Source: Jannaschia donghaensis
GTDB taxonomy: Bacteria; Pseudomonadota; Alphaproteobacteria; Rhodobacterales; Rhodobacteraceae
Assembly: GCF_001403795.1 (NCBI RefSeq)
Contig: NZ_CXSU01000012.1
Coordinates: forward strand, 706,838 to 770,837
DNA: 64,000 bases
Direction of reading: 5' to 3'
Below the pieces are notes generated by a model, which saw nothing but the letters and a program-made list of their open reading frames with translations, ran no database searches and was not told the origin of the DNA. Numbering within the stretch: the stretch's first letter is position 1; each line of letters opens with the position of its first letter. Shown one piece after another: positions 36,529-44,870 of this stretch. Position numbers and translations under genes: made by a program.

Positions 36529-37736
36529 GCCGCCGCGTCGTCATCACCGGGGCGGGCACGATCAACGCCCTCGGCTCTGATGTGCCCGCCACCTTGGCCG
36601 CGATGCGCGAAGGCCGATCGGCGATCGGCGATCTGGATATCCGCGACGTCGACCGGCTGACCATCAGGATCGGCGCGCAGGTCAAGGACTACGACGAAGG
36701 CGCGCATTTCAACCGCCAGCAGATCGCGCTTTATGACCGTTACACCCAGTTCGCCCTGCTGGCCGCGGGGCAGGCGCTGGCGCAGGCGGGTCTGACGTTT
36801 CAGGGGGAACTGGCGGCCCGGTCCGGTGTGATCCTGGGCACGTCCGGTGGCGGGCTGAACACGCAGGACGAGAATTACCGCGCCGTCTATGAAGGTGGAA
36901 AGAACCGGGTCCACCCCTTTGTCGTTCCCAAGCTGATGAACAACGCGGCCGCCGCGCATTTGAGCATGGAGTACAACCTCAAGGGTCCGTCTTTCACTGT
37001 CGCCACCGCCTGTGCGTCTTCCAATCACGCCATCGGGCAGGCGTTCCATTTCGTCAAATCCGGGATGGCCGACGTCATGGTGACAGGCGGGGCCGAGGCG
37101 ATGCTGTGTTTTGGCGGGGTGAAGGCGTGGGAGGGGCTGCGCGTGATGTCGCGCGACACCTGCCGCCCGTTCTGCGCCACCCGGTCGGGCATGGTGCAGG
37201 GCGAGGGGGCCGGCATTTTCGTGTTGGAGGAATACGAGCATGCCCGCGCGCGCGGGGCCGACATCCTGGCCGAAGTGGCCGGGGCGGCGATGACGTCCGA
37301 CGCGTCGGACATCGTGATGCCGTCACGGCAGGGTGCCGAACGCGCCATGGCGGGGGCCCTGGAGCAGGCGGGTCTGAACACCGGCGACATCGGATACATC
37401 AATGCGCACGGAACCGGCACGGCGGCCAACGACAAGATCGAAAGCGCGGCCGTCGCCCATGTGTTCGGTGCGGATGCGGACCGATTGGCGATCAGTTCCA
37501 CCAAGTCGATGCACGGACATTGCATCGGCGCGACAGGGGCCATTGAGCTTCTGGCCTGCATCATGGCGCTGCGGGACGGGGTGATCGCGCCGACCGCCAA
37601 CTGGCAAGAGCCGGACCCGGAATGTGCGTTGGACATCGTGCCGAACGTGGCGCGGGACGCGACGGTCACGGCCTGCCTGTCGAACGCCTTTGCCTTCGGT
37701 GGCATGAATGCCGTTCTGGCGTTGAAGGCTGTCTGA
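36525..37736 (+). CDS. beta-ketoacyl-ACP synthase (KAS II/FabF family)
   Basis: Condensing enzyme for acyl-chain elongation, 403 residues from a GTG that overlaps the ACP stop (GTGA). The catalytic Cys163 is in TVATACASSNHAIGQA; the two His are in INAHGTGTAANDKIE and in STKSMHGHCIGATGA; FGGMNAVLAL ends the fold. It is probably not the housekeeping fabF, which normally sits with fabD/fabG/acpP. The lpxD-ACP-KS order points to lipid A acyl-chain production. Confidence 0.92.
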   Translation: MSRRVVITGAGTINALGSDVPATLAAMREGRSAIGDLDIRDVDRLTIRIGAQVKDYDEGAHFNRQQIALYDRYTQFALLAAGQALAQAGLTFQGELAARSGVILGTSGGGLNTQDENYRAVYEGGKNRVHPFVVPKLMNNAAAAHLSMEYNLKGPSFTVATACASSNHAIGQAFHFVKSGMADVMVTGGAEAMLCFGGVKAWEGLRVMSRDTCRPFCATRSGMVQGEGAGIFVLEEYEHARARGADILAEVAGAAMTSDASDIVMPSRQGAERAMAGALEQAGLNTGDIGYINAHGTGTAANDKIESAAVAHVFGADADRLAISSTKSMHGHCIGATGAIELLACIMALRDGVIAPTANWQEPDPECALDIVPNVARDATVTACLSNAFAFGGMNAVLALKAV

Positions 37737-37745
37737 AACGACGAA

Positions 37746-37774
37746 GGGCGGCCCGGTGGACCGCCCCCCATTTT
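37746..37774 (+). terminator. terminator after the ketosynthase gene
   Basis: Hairpin with GGGCGG/CCGCCC outer stem (37746-37766, a mismatch and two inner G-C pairs) followed by CCCATTTTG. Located between the convergent ketosynthase and IalB genes, 10 bases after the former. Confidence 0.6.
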
Positions 37775-37790
37775 GTCCGCTTGGCGCGGA

Positions 37791-38486
37791 TCACTCGGCG
37801 TTGTCGACCTCGACGGCGGCAAGACCGGCGGTAAAGCCCGACAGCGACATCGTCAGTTCCGCCCGCTGATCGGGGGCAAGTGCGGGCACGACGACCAGCG
37901 TGGCCGTGTTGCCCGCCCGGAACGCGGCGACGTCCGCGGCGCTGAAGCCCATGCGGGAATAGCAGCCCGTCGCGTCGCAGAAGCTGTAGGGATAGCGGCG
38001 GGGCTGACCGCCGTCGATCGTCATCGTGACCTGTGCGGTCAAGAGGGTTTGCAGCGGAGTGAGGATGGTCGCGCCCGCGACGATGTCGCCACCATCGGGC
38101 AGATCGAAGAAGTTGACGTCAGCCGTCGGATTGCCCTGCTGATCGGCCAGCCGCTGATACAGCTGACATGGGTCTTCCTGACCCTCCGGGGCCTCCAGGC
38201 AGCGGACTTCCCAGTCGCCATGTTCCTCGCGCACATAGATCTGCGGCCCGCCGCCCAGGGCTTCGCCGATGTTGGTGCCGGTCGCCAGATCGCCACCTGG
38301 CGCGGCGGGAACCGGTGTGGGGGCAGGTGTCGTCGTGGCGTCAGGGGTTTGGGCGGGTGCCGTTTCGGTCGTGTCGGCGGGCGCGGCCTCGGGGGTGGCG
38401 GCGTCCTGCGCGGCGGCGGACAAAGCCGCGCCGAGCGACAGGACGATGGCCAGGGCCGTGCCGGAACGAAGGGGGGAAAGTGTCAC
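37791..38486 (-). CDS. invasion-associated locus B (IalB) family protein
   Basis: 231 residues, exported. A signal peptide (ALAIVLSLGAALSAAAQ) is followed by a Pro/Ala/Thr-rich linker (about 28-65) and the IalB domain: HGDWEVRCLEAPEGQEDPCQ, then LYQRL and YSFCDATGCYSRMGFSAADV with paired Cys. Family members are periplasmic proteins of unclear function, named for an association with invasion in Bartonella; no such role is implied here. Faces the long intergenic region with small RNA candidates. Confidence 0.88.
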   Translation of the reverse strand: MTLSPLRSGTALAIVLSLGAALSAAAQDAATPEAAPADTTETAPAQTPDATTTPAPTPVPAAPGGDLATGTNIGEALGGGPQIYVREEHGDWEVRCLEAPEGQEDPCQLYQRLADQQGNPTADVNFFDLPDGGDIVAGATILTPLQTLLTAQVTMTIDGGQPRRYPYSFCDATGCYSRMGFSAADVAAFRAGNTATLVVVPALAPDQRAELTMSLSGFTAGLAAVEVDNAE

Positions 38487-38619
38487 GATAAACGCTCCTC
38501 AGAAAGTCATCTTTCCGGGGGTCTAGCACGGGCGAATGGCAAGGTGCAGGGGGGCTGGAGCGAGATTTCGCCGGGCGCGTTCGGCGGCGTTCAGACGGCG
38601 ATAGATCGGCACCCCGGAA
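38487..38619. other. ialB upstream region
   Basis: Holds the ialB start region and probably its promoter. I see no gene here. The sequence from 38620 to 38903 holds the two small-RNA-like units described separately, making the whole gap about 410 bases. Confidence 0.4.
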
Positions 38620-38692
38620 CAAGAAAAAGGGCCCGTGAGAAGGCCCCTTTTCAGGTCTTTTTTTCTCTCCCCGTCGGACTGGCCGACTTGAT
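38620..38692 (-). ncRNA. candidate small RNA B with promoter and terminator
   Basis: On the minus strand TTGACG (38727-38722), 17 bases, TAGTGT (38704-38699) form a promoter about 7 bases before 38692. The transcript would contain a small hairpin GTCGG-CCAGT-CCGAC (38687-38673), a purine-rich single strand with GGGGAGAGAAAAAAAGACC, and a terminator hairpin (38652-38623, one mismatch) followed by TTTTT. Length about 73 bases. No ORF with a ribosome-binding site fits. The hairpin is also followed by a T7 run on the plus strand. Confidence 0.55.
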
Positions 38693-38698
38693 GTCGAA

Positions 38699-38727
38699 AC
38701 ACTAGGCAGCGATGCCCAATCCGTCAA
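38699..38727 (-). promoter_or_regulatory. predicted promoter of small RNA B
   Basis: TTGACG and TAGTGT with exact 17-base spacing on the minus strand. The nearest leftward gene is ialB, 213 bases away and beyond a terminator, so the promoter most likely serves the short RNA. Confidence 0.5.
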
Positions 38728-38787
38728 TACGTTATGTCAGGGAAGAGGCGGGGCGCTGGTCGTGTCGACCCGGCCTGTCGAGCGACG

Positions 38788-38868
38788 AAAAAAGCCGCGC
38801 GGAGGGAGAGACCGCGCGGCCAGTCGACAGGGAGAGAGGGATCGCAGACTGTGCGACGGCCCTCCCTG
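38788..38868 (-). ncRNA. candidate small RNA A ending in a strong intrinsic terminator
   Basis: On the minus strand a hairpin (38868-38828: 7-bp base CAGGGAG/CTCCCTG, 5-bp apical stem) is followed by a perfect 9-bp stem (38820-38812 with 38802-38794) whose 9-base loop is TCTCTCCCT, then TTTTTT (38793-38788). This is a textbook terminator with nothing coding upstream on that strand except antisense herA. The pyrimidine-rich loop is complementary to Shine-Dalgarno sequences. A convincing promoter was not found. Alternatively the hairpins belong to the herA leader on the plus strand. Confidence 0.5.
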
Positions 38869-38903
38869 CTGTTATGGCCATGCAAGGTTAATAACGGGTG
38901 AAG

Positions 38904-40457
38904 ATGATGACGGATCAGGTGGTGACGATTTTCGCGGGCGGCGGCGGCGATGCGTATGCGGACGCGCAGGGGCTGCGCCTCGATTATGCCAACCGCCACG
39001 GTCTGATCGCGGGGGCGACGGGCACCGGTAAGACCGTGACCCTGCAGATCCTGGCGCAGGGCTTTTCAGACGCGGGCGTGCCGGTCTTCCTGTCTGACGT
39101 CAAAGGCGACCTGTCCGGTCTGGCCAAGCCGGGGTCGACCGATCACAAACTGCACGGGCCGTTCACCGAACGGGCGGCGACGATCGGATTGGACCTGACC
39201 TATGCCGCCGCCCCCGTCACCTTCTGGGACCTGTGGGGGCAAGCGGGGCATCCGGTGCGGACCACCGTGTCCGAGATGGGACCGCTGCTGCTGTCGCGGT
39301 TGCTGGAGCTGACCGACGCGCAGGAAGGCGTCCTCAATATCGCATTCCGCGTCGCGGACGAAGACGGGCTGGCGCTTCTGGATCTCAAGGATCTGCAAGC
39401 ACTGCTGGTCTGGGTGGCCGAGAACCGCAAGTCGCTGTCCAGCCGCTATGGCAATGTGTCCAGTGCGTCGGTGGGCGCGATCCAGCGCAGCCTGCTGACG
39501 CTGGAGACGCAGGGCGGCGCGAACCTGTTCGGAGAGCCGGCGCTGGACCTGGCCGACCTGATGCGGCTGGCCGGGGATGGGCGTGGCATGGTCAACGTGC
39601 TGGCCGCCGACAAACTGATGGCGTCGCCCCGCCTTTATGCGACGTTCCTGATGTGGCTGCTGTCGGAATTGTTCGAGCAATTGCCCGAGGTGGGCGACCC
39701 GGACAAGCCGCAGCTCGTCTTCTTTTTCGACGAGGCGCATCTGCTGTTCGACGATGCGCCCAAGGCCCTGATCGACAAGGTGGAGCAGGTGGCCCGCCTG
39801 ATCCGGTCCAAGGGCGTCGGCGTGTATTTCGTGACGCAGAACCCCGAGGACATCCCCGAGGATATTCTGGGCCAATTGGGCAACCGGGTGCAGCACGCCC
39901 TGCGCGCGTTCACCGCCAAGGACCGCAAGGCCCTGCAACAGGCGGCGCAGAACTACCGCGAAAATCCGGCCTTCGACATCGAGGACGCCATCCGGGAGGT
40001 CGGCGTGGGCGAGGCGGTGACGTCCTTTCTGGAGCGCAAGGGCATCCCCGGCATGGCGCAGCGCACGTTGATCCGACCGCCCAGTTCGCAACTGGGGCCG
40101 ATCACCGGCGCGGAGCGTGCCGACGTGATCCGCGCATCGGATCTGGCCGGGAAATACGAGGCGCAGGTGGACCGGCAAAGCGCCTTCGAAATCCTGACCA
40201 AGCGGGCGGCAGACGCGGCGCAGGCGGCAGAGAAGGCGGAGGCCGAAGAGCAAGAGGCCGAGGCCGCGACGCGGGAGTACAAGGCGGGACGCCGGTATTC
40301 AGGCAAGACGGTCAGCCGCTCGACCTCCAAACCCAGAAGCCGGCGCGGCGACAGCGTGGGCGAGGCCTTTGCCAAATCCTTCGCGCGGTCGCTGGGAACG
40401 CGGGCGGGTCGCAGCATCGTGCGCGGCGTGCTTGGCGGTTTGTTCCGGGGACGGTGA
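38904..40457 (+). CDS. HerA/YjgR-like ATPase (DUF853)
   Basis: 517 residues. [26 protein letters not shown] is Walker [15 protein letters not shown] follows, and [19 protein letters not shown] is Walker [21 protein letters not shown] is sensor-like. An Ala/Glu coiled region (about 435-470) and a basic tail end the protein. The family is related to HerA DNA translocases but its role is unknown; no NurA partner is adjacent. Possible starts are GTG 38898, ATG 38904 and ATG 38907. The GNAT gene follows immediately. Confidence 0.88.
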   Translation: MMTDQVVTIFAGGGGDAYADAQGLRLDYANRHGLIAGATGTGKTVTLQILAQGFSDAGVPVFLSDVKGDLSGLAKPGSTDHKLHGPFTERAATIGLDLTYAAAPVTFWDLWGQAGHPVRTTVSEMGPLLLSRLLELTDAQEGVLNIAFRVADEDGLALLDLKDLQALLVWVAENRKSLSSRYGNVSSASVGAIQRSLLTLETQGGANLFGEPALDLADLMRLAGDGRGMVNVLAADKLMASPRLYATFLMWLLSELFEQLPEVGDPDKPQLVFFFDEAHLLFDDAPKALIDKVEQVARLIRSKGVGVYFVTQNPEDIPEDILGQLGNRVQHALRAFTAKDRKALQQAAQNYRENPAFDIEDAIREVGVGEAVTSFLERKGIPGMAQRTLIRPPSSQLGPITGAERADVIRASDLAGKYEAQVDRQSAFEILTKRAADAAQAAEKAEAEEQEAEAATREYKAGRRYSGKTVSRSTSKPRSRRGDSVGEAFAKSFARSLGTRAGRSIVRGVLGGLFRGR

Positions 40458-40458
40458 C

Positions 40459-40956
40459 GTGATTCTGCGCCCTCCGCGCCCTATGGATGCGATGGAGATC
40501 ACGGCGATCCATGCCGAAGGACTGGCGACGGGCCACGCGTCGTTTCGGGCCGAGCCAATCGGGTGGAAGGATTTCCATGACGGGCATCCATTGGCGTTGG
40601 TGGCGGAAGATCGGGGGATCGTGGTTGGATGGGCCGCATTGGCCCCGACGTCTCCGCGCGACACCTATGCAGGGGTCGGCGAGGTCAGCACCTATGTCGG
40701 CGCACAGGCCGTGGGGCGGGGTCTGGGCCGGAGCCTTCTGTCCCGGTTGATCACGGACAGCGAAGCGCAGGGGTGGTGGACCTTGGTGGCACAGATATTT
40801 CCGGAAAACCGGGCCAGTATCGCACTGCACCGGGCATGCGGGTTCGACATCGTGGGCACGCGGGCGCGTCTGGGCCGGATGACGCACGGGCCGATGACCG
40901 GCCAGTGGCGAGATGTGACGATGATGGAGCGGCGCAGCGCGGTGGCGGGACGGTGA
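40459..40956 (+). CDS. GNAT N-acetyltransferase (phosphinothricin acetyltransferase-like)
   Basis: 165 residues from GTG 40459, one base after the herA stop. VILRPPRPMDAMEITAIHAE opens the fold; VGEVSTYVGAQAVGRGLGRS contains the acetyl-CoA pyrophosphate loop; FPENRASIALHRACGFDIVG and MTHGPMTGQWRDVTMME are typical of the PAT/MnaT subgroup. Substrate unknown. ATG 40483 is an alternative start. Confidence 0.85.
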   Translation: MILRPPRPMDAMEITAIHAEGLATGHASFRAEPIGWKDFHDGHPLALVAEDRGIVVGWAALAPTSPRDTYAGVGEVSTYVGAQAVGRGLGRSLLSRLITDSEAQGWWTLVAQIFPENRASIALHRACGFDIVGTRARLGRMTHGPMTGQWRDVTMMERRSAVAGR

Positions 40957-41082
40957 GCGGGGCGATCTGGTCGACGTCGCGTGTTCGTCTGATCTGTCCG
41001 GCCGGGATGATTCCTGCGGTCGCATCTTCTAGGGTCGCATCGCCGCTGCATCCGGCCAGTCAATTATCCGCAGAACAGACCG

Positions 41083-42654
41083 TCATTCCCACTCGATCGT
41101 GCCCGGCGGCTTCGACGTGATGTCGTAGGTCACGCGGTTGATGCCCGGGACCTCGTTTATGATGCGGGTCGCGGTTTCGCCCAGGAAGTCATGGGTGAAG
41201 GGGAAATAGTCGGCCGTCATACCATCGACGGAGGTCACGGCGCGCAGGGCACAGGCGAAATCATAGGTGCGCCCGTCGCCCATGACGCCGACCGTTCGGA
41301 CGGGAAGGATCGCGACGAAGGCCTGCCAGATGTCGTCGTAAAGGCCATGGCGCCGGATCTGATCGATATAGACGGCATCAGCCTTGCGCAGAATTGCCAG
41401 CTTTTCGCGCGTGATCTCGCCCGGGCAGCGGATGGCGAGGCCGGGGCCGGGGAAGGGGTGGCGGCCGATGAAGCTGGGCGGCAGACCGAGTTCGCGCCCC
41501 AATGCCCGAACCTCGTCCTTGAACAGCTCGCGCAGCGGTTCGACCAGTTTCAGACCCATCTTCTCGGGCAGGCCGCCGACATTGTGGTGCGACTTGATCG
41601 TGACCGACGGCCCGCCGGAGAAGGAAACGGATTCGATGACGTCGGGATAGAGCGTCCCCTGCGCCAAGAATTTGGCGTCGCCGACGGCCGTGGCGTGTTT
41701 CTGGAACACGTCGATGAAGAGCCGTCCGATGATCTTGCGCTTGGTTTCGGGGTCGGAGACGCCGTCGAGTTCGCCCAAGAACAGCTCCTGCTCATCGGCG
41801 TGGATCAGGGGCATGTTGTAGTTGTCGCGGAACATGGTGACGACCTCTTCGGCCTCCCCCTGTCGCAAGAGGCCGTGGTCGACGAAGACGCAGGTGAGCT
41901 GATCGCCGATCGCCTCGTGGATCAGGACGGCGGCAACGGAGCTGTCGACGCCGCCGGAGAGGCCACAGATGACTTTGGCGTCGCCGACCTGATCGCGGAT
42001 CGCGGCGATCGCCTGTTCGCGGTAGCCGGCCATGGTCCAGTCGCCGGTGAAGCCGGCCAGACGGACGAAGTTTTCGTAGAGTTTGGCGCCCTTGGGCGTG
42101 TGGTGCACCTCGGGGTGGAACTGCATGCCATAGAAGTGGCGTTCGGCGTCTGCGACGACGGCAAAGGGTGCGCCGGGCGACGTGGCATAGACCTCGAACC
42201 CGTCGGCCAGGCGCGAGACGTGATCGCCGTGGGACATCCAGACCTGTTCGCGGCCCGTCGCCTCCAACCCGTCGAACCAGCCCTGAAGAAGGTCCAGCGG
42301 CTGGGACGGGGTGACGTAGGCGCGACCGAATTCGGCGGTACCCTCGCCGCGCGTCACCTGTCCGCCCAGCATCTGCATCATCACCTGCTGGCCATAGCAG
42401 ATGCCAAGGACCGGCACGCCCAGATCGAAGATCTCGGCCGGTGGACGGGGTGAATTCGCGTCGGGAACGGAGGCGGGACCGCCCGACAGGATCACGGCCT
42501 TCGGCGCGTAATCTGACAGGAATTGGGGCGTCACGTTCTGGAACGGGTGGATTTCGCAGTAGACGTTCAATTCCCGCAGGCGGCGCGCGATAAGCTGCGT
42601 CACCTGGGATCCGAAGTCGACGATGAGAAGGCGCTGATGATCGGGCATATCCAT
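41083..42654 (-). CDS. guaA: GMP synthase (glutamine-hydrolysing)
   Basis: Converts XMP to GMP. 523 residues. Class I amidotransferase domain: [37 protein letters not shown] (catalytic Cys) and [16 protein letters not shown]-pyrophosphatase domain: [20 protein letters not shown]. The dimerisation domain ends PPGTIEWE, the usual GuaA terminus. ATG 42654 is used, ATG 42648 is equally possible. Divergent from the MttB gene. Confidence 0.96.
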   Translation of the reverse strand: MDMPDHQRLLIVDFGSQVTQLIARRLRELNVYCEIHPFQNVTPQFLSDYAPKAVILSGGPASVPDANSPRPPAEIFDLGVPVLGICYGQQVMMQMLGGQVTRGEGTAEFGRAYVTPSQPLDLLQGWFDGLEATGREQVWMSHGDHVSRLADGFEVYATSPGAPFAVVADAERHFYGMQFHPEVHHTPKGAKLYENFVRLAGFTGDWTMAGYREQAIAAIRDQVGDAKVICGLSGGVDSSVAAVLIHEAIGDQLTCVFVDHGLLRQGEAEEVVTMFRDNYNMPLIHADEQELFLGELDGVSDPETKRKIIGRLFIDVFQKHATAVGDAKFLAQGTLYPDVIESVSFSGGPSVTIKSHHNVGGLPEKMGLKLVEPLRELFKDEVRALGRELGLPPSFIGRHPFPGPGLAIRCPGEITREKLAILRKADAVYIDQIRRHGLYDDIWQAFVAILPVRTVGVMGDGRTYDFACALRAVTSVDGMTADYFPFTHDFLGETATRIINEVPGINRVTYDITSKPPGTIEWE

Positions 42655-42805
42655 GCCCCGCCGCTTACGCCGCAGCGGTGCGCGGGGCAAGTCGTGCGCC
42701 GCACCGCCGATGTCGCTTTCGTCCATGGGGGGTGCGCAAACGGTCGGCGGGCGGGGCTGGGTGCAGGGTATTGCCAAAGACAGCGCGACATTCGGGGGAA
42801 CGCAC

Positions 42806-44356
42806 ATGGCGGACGGGACAGCGACACGGGGACGACGCGGCGGCGGCGGCGCGGCCCGGCGGGCCGAACGGACCAGCACCAAAGTCGATCAGGCCGGGAC
42901 CATCACGCGCAACATCCCGAATTACGAAGTGCTCGACGAAGCGGCGCTGACGATCATCGAGACCAACGCGGACATCGTGCTGGAAGAGATTGGCGTCGCC
43001 TTTCCCGAAAACGAGGCCGCGCTGGAGTTGTGGCGCGCCGCGGGTGCAGAGATTCGCGGAGACCGGGTCCATATCCCCAAGGGTCTGGCGCGCGAGTTGT
43101 GCAAGACCGCCCCCGAATCCTTTACCCAGGTGGCCCGCAACCCCGCGCGCAACGTGACGATCGGCGGTCGCGATCTGGTGCTGGCCCCGGTCTATGGCCC
43201 GCCCTTCGTGCGCGACGCCGAAGGGCGCCGCTATGCCACGATGGCCGACTTCGAGAAATTCGTGAAGCTGGGCCATATGTCGAAATGGTTGCACCATTCG
43301 GGCGGCACCGTGTGCGAGCCGACGGATGTGGCGGTCAACAAGCGGCACTATGACATGCTGTTGGCGCATATGACGTTGACCGACAAACCGTTCATGGGAT
43401 CGGTGACGGAGCCGAGCCGCGCGCAGGATTCGGTCGAGATGTGCGACATCCTGTTCGACGACGGCGACGGCACGGGCCTGAACGGGCGCACCGCGATGAT
43501 CAGCCTGATCAACATCAACTCTCCGCTGACGTTCGATTCGATCATGATGGGCGCGCTGGAGGTCTATGCGCGGGCGAATCAGGCCTGCATCATCTCGCCA
43601 TTCATCGTGGGCGGGGCGATGGCGCCGGTTTCGGTGATGGGCACTTTGACGCAGGTGATGGCCGAGGTGATGGCGGGCGTCGCGTATTCGCAGCTGGTCA
43701 AGCCCGGCGCGCCGGCCGTGTTCGGGGCCTTCGTGACGTCGATCGACATGAATTCCGGGGCCCCCACCTTCGGCACGCCCGAGGCGGCGCAGATCACCTA
43801 TGGTGCAGGGCAATTGGCCCGGCGGCTGAACCTGCCGTTCCGCAGCGCGGGGTCGTTCAACGGCTCGAAATTGCCCGATGCGCAGGCCGCCTACGAGACG
43901 GCAAATTCGCTGAACGCGGGGCTGCTGGCGGGTGTAAATTTCATGCTGCATTCCTGCGGCTGGCTGGAAGGGGGCTTGGTTGCGGATTTCGAGAAATTCG
44001 TGATGGACGCCGATCAGCTGGGCATTCTGCACAAGATGGCCAAGGGCATCGCCGTCGATCCGGAGTCGCAGGCGATGGACGCGCTGCGCGAAGTGGGTCC
44101 GGGCGGGCATTTCCTTGGATGTGCGCATACGCAGGCGAACTTCAAGACGGCGTTCTGGAAGTCCGATCTGCTGGATTATAAACCCTTCGAGACCTGGGCG
44201 GACGAAGGGTCGCGTGATACGCGGGCGCTTGCGGCGGCGCGGGTCGACAAGCTGCTGGGCGATTATGTCGAGCCGGTGTTGGACCCCGCAAAACGCGCGG
44301 CCCTGCTGGAATATGTGGCGCAAAAGAAGGCGTCGATGCCCGACGCCTTCATGTAA
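42806..44356 (+). CDS. MttB-family (trimethylamine methyltransferase-like) protein, non-pyrrolysine
   Basis: 516 residues. A basic, Gly/Arg-rich N-terminus is followed by the TIM-barrel methyltransferase: [40 protein letters not shown] and [20 protein letters not shown]. The frame is open through the site where archaeal MttB has a UAG-encoded pyrrolysine, so it belongs to the non-Pyl group, some of which demethylate quaternary amines such as glycine betaine onto a corrinoid protein. No corrinoid protein gene is adjacent. Substrate inferred only. CGGGGGAACGC precedes ATG. Confidence 0.88.
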   Translation: MADGTATRGRRGGGGAARRAERTSTKVDQAGTITRNIPNYEVLDEAALTIIETNADIVLEEIGVAFPENEAALELWRAAGAEIRGDRVHIPKGLARELCKTAPESFTQVARNPARNVTIGGRDLVLAPVYGPPFVRDAEGRRYATMADFEKFVKLGHMSKWLHHSGGTVCEPTDVAVNKRHYDMLLAHMTLTDKPFMGSVTEPSRAQDSVEMCDILFDDGDGTGLNGRTAMISLININSPLTFDSIMMGALEVYARANQACIISPFIVGGAMAPVSVMGTLTQVMAEVMAGVAYSQLVKPGAPAVFGAFVTSIDMNSGAPTFGTPEAAQITYGAGQLARRLNLPFRSAGSFNGSKLPDAQAAYETANSLNAGLLAGVNFMLHSCGWLEGGLVADFEKFVMDADQLGILHKMAKGIAVDPESQAMDALREVGPGGHFLGCAHTQANFKTAFWKSDLLDYKPFETWADEGSRDTRALAAARVDKLLGDYVEPVLDPAKRAALLEYVAQKKASMPDAFM

Positions 44357-44374
44357 GGAAACGCGTCCGGGCGA

Positions 44375-44662
44375 TTACGTCGCGGCCCGTCGAAATGCAT
44401 GCGCCTCGGCCATCAGCGCGACAAGGATGTCGACGTGCCGGGGATAGCTGTAGTTCTTGTCAACGCTGAGGCGTCGGTCTTCGAGCGCCGCCTCGATCGG
44501 CAGCAGCTTCTCCAGAGCCGCCTTGGGCGAGGCGGGAATCGCGACGCGCAGCATGCGGCGCAGATCCCGACGCCTGCGGTAAAGCGAGGTCCCGTTCGCC
44601 GCCGCTTCCACAAGCAAGCGGGGGCGGCGCATCTGGTCGAGTTCGGCGGAAATCTTGCACAT
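44375..44662 (-). CDS. DUF6477 family protein
   Basis: 95 residues, basic. QMRRPRLLVEAAANGTSLYR, RRRDLRRMLRVAIPA and YPRHVDILVALMAEAHAFRR match the small Rhodobacteraceae-restricted DUF6477 pattern. No known activity. ATG 44662 is preferred; an in-frame ATG at 44701 would add 13 residues. It is divergent from the DUF6456 gene, with a CtrA-like site in the shared promoter gap. Confidence 0.75.
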   Translation of the reverse strand: MCKISAELDQMRRPRLLVEAAANGTSLYRRRRDLRRMLRVAIPASPKAALEKLLPIEAALEDRRLSVDKNYSYPRHVDILVALMAEAHAFRRAAT

Positions 44663-44800
44663 CTTCGGACGTTCCTTGGCTGATGGATCTGTGCCGATCA
44701 TGGCCTCGTCGCGACCTGTGTTGCGCAATTGGGGGGTGGGCCGTTCGCTGTCTTGCGGTCGTTTACACTTTGGAAACATTTGGCGCGGAAACCGGCCCAA

Positions 44801-44815
44801 TTAACGACTTGGTAA
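44801..44815. promoter_or_regulatory. CtrA-like box between DUF6477 and DUF6456 genes
   Basis: TTAA (44801-44804), 7 bases, GTAA (44812-44815); on the minus strand TTAC-N7-TTAA, one mismatch to the consensus TTAA-N7-TTAA. It lies in the 208-base divergent gap, 56 bases before the DUF6456 start. Confidence 0.5.
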
Positions 44816-44870
44816 CCAATCCAAGCGAGGTCTGACTGCGTTTTCCACAGGACCCGCTTCGGAGTTTTCG

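Noticed and set aside
42665..44323. 552-codon minus-strand frame
   Set aside because: Antisense to the MttB-family gene, which carries the conserved family sequence; the frame is Arg/His-rich.
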